The position numbers and the translations under genes are program-made. 64,000 bases of DNA from Bisporella sp. PMI_857. Taxonomy: Eukaryota; Ascomycota; Leotiomycetes; Helotiales; Helotiaceae. The stretch lies in NCBI GenBank assembly GCA_021307315.1, contig JAJSPD010000035.1, positions 186,001-250,000 on the forward strand, in the 5' to 3' direction. Positions within the stretch are counted from its first letter, which is position 1. Every line of letters begins with the position of its first letter. The notes beneath the pieces are model-generated. The model searched no databases. It worked only from the letters and a program-made list of their open reading frames with translations, and was not told the origin of the DNA. This document shows positions 57,125-64,000 of this stretch, one piece after another.

Positions 57125-60100
57125 ACTGCTAGCAGGGGGAGGGGGGAAGGGATGAGGGGGTTGGGAGGTTGTGTCAGTGTCCGAAAGAGCTTGGAGAACT
57201 GGATTTGATTGTGGCCAGTTCTAGAGATGTGGTGTTGGATCTGGCAAGGGCTGTAATAGTTTCTTCAATGTTTTCAGGCCGCCTTCAATCGTTATTGCTG
57301 GATCGTAAGGGCGACTTCAAGGGATGTGAGGGTTGCAAGACAATCGCAGTGTATGCTACGTTTTGAAGACAAAGTGGATATTAATTTGATGAGCATTGAT
57401 AAGCTCTTTCTGTGGGGTGTACATTATAGGGCTACGAAACAACTTTATAACGGGACAGAGGCTGACTAGCAGCCATGCTCACTTGACCCAGTCAAAAGTC
57501 ATGTCGATTCCAACTCAAAGAGGCGGCTTTTTCTCACGATGCTTTGGAAATCTTAAAGACAGGGTTCTTACACCGCTACACAAAATATGTAAATGACCAA
57601 CGATATGACGGCAAATTGCCAGGGGGTGAGTCTGTGTGGGCCAATGTTAGGAAGTATATAGAGTTTGCCAACTACATATTCTGCATAATTTGCGGGTCGT
57701 GTGGATATCTTGGCGAGATGGGGGGGGGGACAGCATCTGCATAGAGATGGGGCATAGGCATAGGGTGCAGGTGGGGGTGTCCGGTCCCGTTCCGAGAAGC
57801 GAAGTCGCTATTCAGATTTACAAAAGTCCAAAGTCCATATACAAGTCCGCGGCACATTTCTTTTGATCGAGGAAGAATATATAGATTATAGAGTCCTGCC
57901 AGACAGTCCAATTCATTTCAAGAAGTACCTGTATCTCGAGCTGAAAGTCAGTCAATGCTACGCTGCTTGGATGTACTGTACGTAAGCTTGGAGCTCTTGC
58001 TCTAACGTAATGCGGTGGTCGGAAGGATTGTGCTGATCAATACGCAGTAAACATTGAACAACAACCTAAGGACGGAAAGTCTTGGATTCCGCAAGATATC
58101 TCTGCAGGATACTTCCATAGCCCCTCAAACATAAATGCGTACGCCATAGCAATTGGGACTGGGAGGAATTTCTCTCCAAAATGCAGTGGCTGGCACACAC
58201 GCGAACATGAGGGCTGATGTGTAATCATATTCCTGTTTCACGACAATCGATCTAATGGACGATTCTCTGCATCCAGGTATATTGAACCCAAGATTTGGTG
58301 TTGTAGCCCTGCGACAATTCCCGAATCCTCCGAGAGGCGCTCTGTGCTGCATGAACTGTGTCCCGAAGATGAGACAACTTATGATGTGACTCCTGGCTTA
58401 TTCCCCGTCTTGAAACTGTTCGGATTCCGACCACAATTCCTCAATTAACCTCAATATATTTAGAGGAGAGATAGAGCGGAACTGTGTAGCAGACTCGATG
58501 ATTGAACATAAAGGGAAGGCTCAGTTTATCTGAATGAACCCCGCTACAAGGTTCTGAGTTTGCATACGGTTTCTCTGTGCAATGATTCAATCTCGAATTA
58601 TCCACGGCATACAATTCTTCTGGTGACATACTTGTATGTACCTCATTCAGCTGTGCTCCTTTGGCATAAGGCATGGCCGAGAATTTCTGCCCCAAACTAC
58701 TACATGGTCCAGCAAGGGATTCTCAAGTAAAAGCTCCTGGAGCGACGATGACCCGATCCATGGCAGGATTCGCTCAATTGCGCGAGCGATGAGACGAAGC
58801 AACAGTTTGACTCCTTGATTCCGATGACACGGCGAGGGACATCCTTTTCCCCCTAGAGTCTTTCACAAGCACATTTAAGTCTCTTGTCTTCCTAATTCGA
58901 TGGCGAAAAGTATAGGACTATTTGCTATATGCCAAATTTGGTTATTCATTCACCAATTTATAGTCCCGAGCAAGGCCTCTGGATTTCCATGGGGTCTCCC
59001 ACTGCACACATTTCTGTTAGTTCCGTTATCAAGATGTTTGATACATGCGCATTTGCGTTACTTTTCTTTTGGGTGATGGATGATAGATGCAGTCTATACA
59101 CACTGAGCCGTCATATCTTCACCTAGTACTCCAGTAGCTTTTAAGTCATCGCGGCATCGGAACAAACAGAAGTACATCGAAGTCTATAGATCTGAGGCGG
59201 GAGTTGAATACCTTGATCTATTCTTGATATCTGACCCAGGGGAGAAAGGGTCCATCCAGAGTGTAGTAATGCCGCCGTCGGATGGAAGGTTGGAAAAACT
59301 GCGAAACGAGGATGAGCTTACGGTTTTCAATAGTGTGCTCCACATTTATGGCAGTAGTATGGCAATTTCCTTATATCTCAGCTTTTCGATTCAATCCTCG
59401 CTTGAAACAGGGCTATCATAGCTAGATAATGAATCGCGTAGTAGCGTATTATCAGTATCAATAACTTGCGGTTGCGAACTTGCTTTAGTAGCCATTTGTT
59501 GGGATTAAATGCGGCATGAGATACTTGTATTGCTGCTTCGACTATAATAGTACCATATCAGACTAGCACGTCCCTGCGTATGTTGGTACTTTCCCACGTT
59601 TTATTTAAAATATGCATCAGCGGACAAAAACCTTAGAAAGTGGGTAGGAAGGCACCAACTGTGAATAAGAAAACGTTATGCCAATCACGTTACATGGGTG
59701 CCGTGACTCAGATATCTGATTTCTGTTAACTATCTCGCGTATGGTTATCTCACTGAGGCATAAGTGTTCGTTTGTTAAAATAATGTCCACATGTGACTGA
59801 TATACTCGGCTCTTTAAGTTTGTCTGCATATCAAGATTGGGCAAGCCAGAAGATTGACAACGCTGCGAAGATGGTCAATCTGTTCAAACATGGAAATTGC
59901 CATCAACGGAATATAGAGTTATTATGGGAGCTGTGGATAGCGATTGTCAGTTTGTCGTACTTTGTTTATATTGAAGTTCAAAAGTATATGTAATACACAG
60001 GGCCGCTTGTCAAGGAAGATCCCCTTATTTTCGTTTGTTGAGAACCCACCAGACCCATATTGCTTTGAAGTTTGATTTACGCGGCGCCTTAGATTTCTAG

Positions 60101-60337
60101 CAAGTGCTTAGCACAATTGACGGCCAGATATTCAATGGAAGTTAGTAGTTCTTTTGTCTGCTATTGGATAGCATTGAGTTTTATTCTCAACATTGCCTCT
60201 TCTGCGCCACGTCTATTCTCCGTTAGCCAACACACAAAGTGAGTTACTATAATTTCCTCCTCTCTCATGCTTTGTCTCTTGAAGGAGCGTCCTCTCGTTG
60301 TTGTCTTGCTGCCCAACGCAACAGAGAGTTGTTCAAG
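57125..60337. other. 3.2-kb gene-poor region between trehalase and GT2
   Basis: This divergent region must hold the promoters of both flanking genes. Some short minus-strand frames between 58.0 and 58.9 kb look mildly coding-like but change frame repeatedly and match nothing known. No gene supported. Confidence 0.45.
57134..57159 (-). promoter_or_regulatory. Cluster of STRE-like CCCCT boxes before neutral trehalase
   Basis: Three AGGGG pentamers (57134-57138, 57140-57144, 57155-57159; CCCCT in the direction of the gene) lie 10-35 bp before the trehalase ATG. CCCCT/AGGGG is the stress-response element of Msn2/4-type factors, which regulate yeast NTH1. Being so near the ATG they may lie in the transcribed leader, so function is uncertain. 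Confidence 0.4.
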
Positions 60338-63038
60338 ATGGGAATCTTGGCATATTATTTCCAAAATCGCAGTCAAAAGGGCAACAGTGCCAACACCGAC
60401 AAAGAAACGAACCCAGAACTTAGCCATAATGAACCGGTCATAAGGGGAAATATGACGGCTGCCTGGCTTTTTGACAAACAACGAGAAAATAAATGGTCTG
60501 TGGAAGATACACCACCGGGAGAAGGAGTAGTTGTCAAGGTTCAAAATGACGAGTATATCTGTCTTCCGGAGACTCTAAAAGTGGATGGCAGCTCGCTTAT
60601 TGAACAGGTAGCAAAATTGAATGTGCGAGTATGTAGTTCTGTCTTCTGAGTCTTAGTATAGGCTAACATCTGGACAGAACGCCATGACCATGAATACATT
60701 CGCAATCACAACATTTCTGCACCACACGCCGTACGATCATGTTGCGCTCCATGGGGAGACCGATCTTCAGCTACAGCTCCTTCCATCCCTTGAATACCTA
60801 GGTTCTTGTAGTAAAATGCACTATGGCGCATTTATCAGGAACCCACCGCTGCTAGTTACTTGGGACGACAAAGCGGACCAAGCGTTGGAGCGGGCACGCA
60901 AAATTGAAGAGTTACTTATTCAGCAAGTATGGGGAACAGATTCATTGGATCCCGAGAAACAAGCTTTCCGTTCATCTGCTCCCAACCTTGAAAAGGAGGA
61001 CGAGGCAGTTCAGGAAAACGAAAAACGACCGACCTTAATCCATAACCCCATTATGATCAGTGCAACCATGGTTTTATTGCTCAGCGCGATTGGCTTAGGT
61101 TGGAGACAGATCACGATGCAGTGTGTGGTGGATAAAACTTACTGGCGTACGCTATTGGCACTAGCGATTATACCTCAGATGTTCCTTTCGTTATTCTTCA
61201 TGCAGGTCGTTGTGATCAATGTGTGCCAAATCTTTGGACCAACTGCACACGTAAGAGAAAACTCGAAATTCTTTTCTGCTAAACCGCCACCTCGTATGAA
61301 TAGGAAGCAAGTCTCACTTCCTCATATCACATTCCAAATGCCGGTTTATAAGGAAGGTCTAGACTTTGTTATCGAGCCAACGATCAAATCTATTCAGAAG
61401 GCAATCTCAACATACGAGCTGCAGGGCGGCACCGCTTCTATTTTGGTTAGTGAGGATGGCTTGAATCTGATCCCAGAAAATGAACGGAAAGCCCGAATGG
61501 AATTCTACGAAGAGAACAACATCGCATATGTTGCACGTCCAGCACACAATCCAGATGGCTCCAAGGGGATGACTCGGTACGAGAGAAAGGGAAAATTCAA
61601 AAAGGCCTCTAACATGAATTATACACTAAATTTCAGTAATAGGATTGAAGATGAATTGGCTCTAGTGGACCGTTGGAAAGATTGGACGCAAGCAGATGAA
61701 GATAAAGCTTACAAGCAAGTCTTTGATAAAGCCGTGTCCGAATTACACGAAGAGGCTGTGGTTCATGGCAACGTAAGGATTGGCGACTACATTCTTCTGA
61801 TTGACTCCGACACTCGAGTTCCGGAAGATTGTCTTATGGATGCCTCTAGTGAGATGGAGCTATACCCAGAGGTCGGTATTATGCAGTTCACGTCTGGTGT
61901 TATGCAGGTTTCTGATAGCTATTTTGAGAAAGGGTATAAAGTCATTCAGATCTGCGCTCGCATCCCAGATGCTCTAACACATTTACAGAGTTACATTCTT
62001 CACCAATATGATCTACCTGGCAATTCGCTTCACTGTTGCCAATGGAGACTCGGCTCCATTCGTCGGGCACAACGCGATTCTTCGCTGGTCTGCGCTCCAA
62101 GAAGTCAGCTTCTACGAAGATGACATGGAAAAGTTCTGGTCCGAGTCCCACGTTTCTGAAGATTTCGACATGTCTCTACGACTTCAATGTGCTGGTTACA
62201 TCATTCGCCTTGCGTCATATTTCGGAGAAGGCTTTAAAGAAGGCGTATCCCTTACTGTTTACGATGAGCTGAATAGATGGGAGAAATATGCCTATGGATG
62301 CAACGAACTGCTCTTCCACCCACTCAAGTACTGGCTAACACGCGGGCCCTTCACACCAATCTTCAAGAAATTTGTCTTTTCTACCATGCGGTTAAGTTCA
62401 AAGATAAGTATTATGGCTTATATCGGGACATACTATGCCATCGGCGCCGCCTGGATCTTGACAATTCTCAATTTCATCCTCGTCGGTTTCTGGAACGTCC
62501 TTCTTGATCACTACTACCTCGATTCCTTCAAGGTATATTTTTCTCTGGTTTTTGTCTTTAGCGGCCTCGGAAATATCGCCCTGCCTTTCGTACGATATCG
62601 GCTCCACGAAGCAAACCTGTTCTATGCGCGTCAGTCTCGCCCGGCTCCCCTACACTGCCTCAGCTAACCATATTCACAGTCTACGGCAATTTCAAATGGC
62701 TGATCCTCATGTCCATCTTCCTAGGCGGCCTCTCCATCCACGTGTCGCAAGCGCTCCTCTGCCACTTCTTCTCCATCGACATGAGCTGGGGAGCCACGGC
62801 CAAGGAAGTTGAGAACGTCGGTTTCGGCGAAGCGCTTCTGAGGGTCTTCTGGAGGTTCAAATACAGCTTCCTCATCTGCTTCGCATGCACTGCTGCGATA
62901 TTATACTGCCGCTTCTGCCTGCCGTGGAATTGGCTGATCAATGATTTCGTGGCCATCTTTCCTCTTTCTAGCGTCATCTGTAGCCATATCGCCCTGCCGA
63001 TCGTCTTGAACCCGCAACTTATGATGTTCTCGTTCTAG
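60338..63038 (+). CDS. Membrane-bound family 2 glycosyltransferase (fungal GT2)
   Basis: Four exons: 60338..60628, 60678..61933, 61989..62629 and 62680..63038 (848 residues). Start is the ATG at 60338 (MGILAYYFQNRS); the upstream GTG frame is not used. Introns are 49, 55 and 50 nt, joining LNVR-NAMTMNTFAI, YFEKG-VTFFTNMIY and NLFYA-LYGNFKWLIL. Two membrane segments near residues 220-300 precede a cytosolic GT-A domain with the processive-enzyme residues VSEDG, LLIDSDTRVPED, SEDFDMSLRL and a QxxRW-like RWEKYAYGC. About six more membrane segments follow. This matches the GT2 described as needed for hyphal elongation and virulence in Zymoseptoria and Fusarium, thought to make an outer-wall polysaccharide of unknown chemistry. 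It resembles chitin, hyaluronan and cellulose synthases in layout but is none of these. Confidence 0.92.
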
Positions 63039-63290
63039 TTGTCAGAGCCCAGTGCATACTGGATATCAATGCATTAAAGGCGTTGTCGTTGGTTGTAGTA
63101 GCTGACGGGGCATGTGAATTTAGAATATTTCTCTTCTTGTAAGGTAGACTCAGTGAAAAGATCTTTAAATTGGGAGGAAACGTTTTTCAAGATGAAGCTT
63201 TATATAGATACTAGTATGCGTGGTCTTTGTTGTTTACATTATTCTTAAAATGGTTCAGACAACATGAAATAATTTGTTCCCGAAATACAT

Positions 63291-64000
63291 TCAGACATAA
63301 GCCGAATAATCTTCCTCGCTCTCCAGATCGGGCCCCTCTATCATGGCCTGCACGCTCCCTACACCTTTCATCCCCGTATCTACACTCGTTGGGCTCTTGC
63401 CATGCCCCCTAACAATCCTGGCATTGCCGGCAGTACCCATCAATGGCGAACTGGTAGGGCCTAATATCGACGGGTTAGAAGCTCCAGCCGCTACGCCGGC
63501 TTTTGATGTCCCGGGCCCATCACTTTCGGCAGGCCTCTCACCATTCGAAACGATGGTCAGCTGGCTCGACTCGGAGCCGTAATTCTGCATCTTCGGCCGG
63601 GCCCCGGGGATGTAGTCGGCGGCGTTGGCCCGGCTGTTACGCCGCGAGTCGTGGTGAGTCTCCCAGCTCCCGTCGGAGCAGTTATCCGGCAGGAAATCCT
63701 CATACTCGTCCTCCGCATCCTGCATCTCCGTGTCGCCGTCGCCGTCGCGCTGAAGCCGCTGCATCGACTGCATGGAGGGGCTTGCCGACTCGAAACGGCT
63801 ATCCCTCGAGGCCGTGGACCTCATGCTGGTTTTTGTGTTGTTGCGCGAGACGTGGTGTTGCAGATATGATTTCAGCTGCTTCGTGCTCTCGCGGGTCGAC
63901 GAGTAGCTCAGGCCCGGGGCATGCCGGGAGGTGACGGGCTCCTCGTTCGTGGGATCCACGTGCTGGTCGCTCAAGCTGGCGCTCGATCGGTCTTCTGCGA
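63291..64000 (-). CDS. Acidic/Ser-rich hypothetical protein, 3' part only
   Basis: The frame is open from the right edge to a stop at 63291, so this is the C-terminal 230 or so residues of a larger protein. No ATG within the window opens it. It is disordered: Ser/Arg-rich with an acidic patch (GDGDTEMQDAEDEYEDFLPDN) and a Gly/Ala/Ser/Pro-rich tail ending SEEDYSAYV. Codon composition is GC-rich and consistent with coding. No domain recognised. Confidence 0.6.
   Translation of the reverse strand, partial: AEDRSSASLSDQHVDPTNEEPVTSRHAPGLSYSSTRESTKQLKSYLQHHVSRNNTKTSMRSTASRDSRFESASPSMQSMQRLQRDGDGDTEMQDAEDEYEDFLPDNCSDGSWETHHDSRRNSRANAADYIPGARPKMQNYGSESSQLTIVSNGERPAESDGPGTSKAGVAAGASNPSILGPTSSPLMGTAGNARIVRGHGKSPTSVDTGMKGVGSVQAMIEGPDLESEEDYSAYV

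Noticed and set aside
57724..57780. G-rich run near 57720-57730 as part of a repeat array
   Set aside because: A single G tract without periodicity.
58000..58870. Possible decayed minus-strand gene (several short coding-like segments)
   Set aside because: Segments switch frame without usable splice sites and match no family; too weak to call even a pseudogene.
1..64000. tRNA genes, rRNA and CRISPR arrays
   Set aside because: Looked for B-box-like motifs, rRNA-like conserved blocks and regularly spaced repeats; none found. Short RNA genes without sequence hallmarks could still be missed by eye.

Overview
The window comes from a filamentous ascomycete (Pezizomycotina; I lean to Leotiomycetes, but that is a weak guess). 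The evidence is eukaryotic and fungal: almost every gene is split by 45-105 nt introns with GTAAGT/GTATGC-type donors, CTAAC/CTGAC branch sites and CAG/TAG acceptors. The gene set is fungal (StuA APSES factor, neutral trehalase, COP9 subunit 3, isocitrate lyase, fungal GT2), and one transposon carries the C-to-T signature of repeat-induced point mutation (RIP). I rebuilt splice junctions by hand so that frames and family motifs join. Apparent starts at GTG/TTG/CTG were replaced by real ATG codons.

Layout. 0-12 kb: 5' end of a secreted cell-wall-type protein (-), an NAD(P)-dependent reductase (-), a coiled-coil spindle/microtubule-type protein (-) and a BRCT protein (-), separated by large gene-poor gaps. 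12-20.5 kb: about 8 kb without a convincing gene, ending in a long pyrimidine-rich leader with a likely leader intron and upstream ORFs in front of stuA (+, 20.5-22.6 kb). 23-39 kb: a dense housekeeping block with PRO2 (-), CSN3 (+), RPA1 (-), dienelactone hydrolase (+), quinone oxidoreductase (-), eIF3i (-) and trifunctional C1-THF synthase (+). RPA1 and the hydrolase share a 247-bp divergent promoter with an MCB box. C1-THF synthase has two in-frame starts, suggesting mitochondrial and cytosolic forms.

39.55-43.40 kb: a 3.85-kb AT-rich DNA transposon with 44-bp inverted repeats and TA flanks. Its Tc1/mariner-class transposase is destroyed, with the catalytic acidic residues replaced. A second long reading frame on the other strand, broken mainly by TAA/TAG codons, matches nothing I recognise. 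The element ends about 270 bp before a molybdate transporter gene.

43.7-64 kb: molybdate transporter (+), a broken Cys-rich reading frame, an F-box protein (-), epoxide hydrolase (-), isocitrate lyase (-, one GC-AG intron), neutral trehalase (-, with a frame lesion in its regulatory N-terminus), a membrane GT2 glycosyltransferase (+) and the 3' end of an unknown acidic protein (-).

There is no obvious biosynthetic cluster. Several genes serve central metabolism (proline, folate, glyoxylate, trehalose), DNA replication and repair, and hyphal growth or development (StuA, GT2). No tRNA, rRNA or CRISPR array was recognised.
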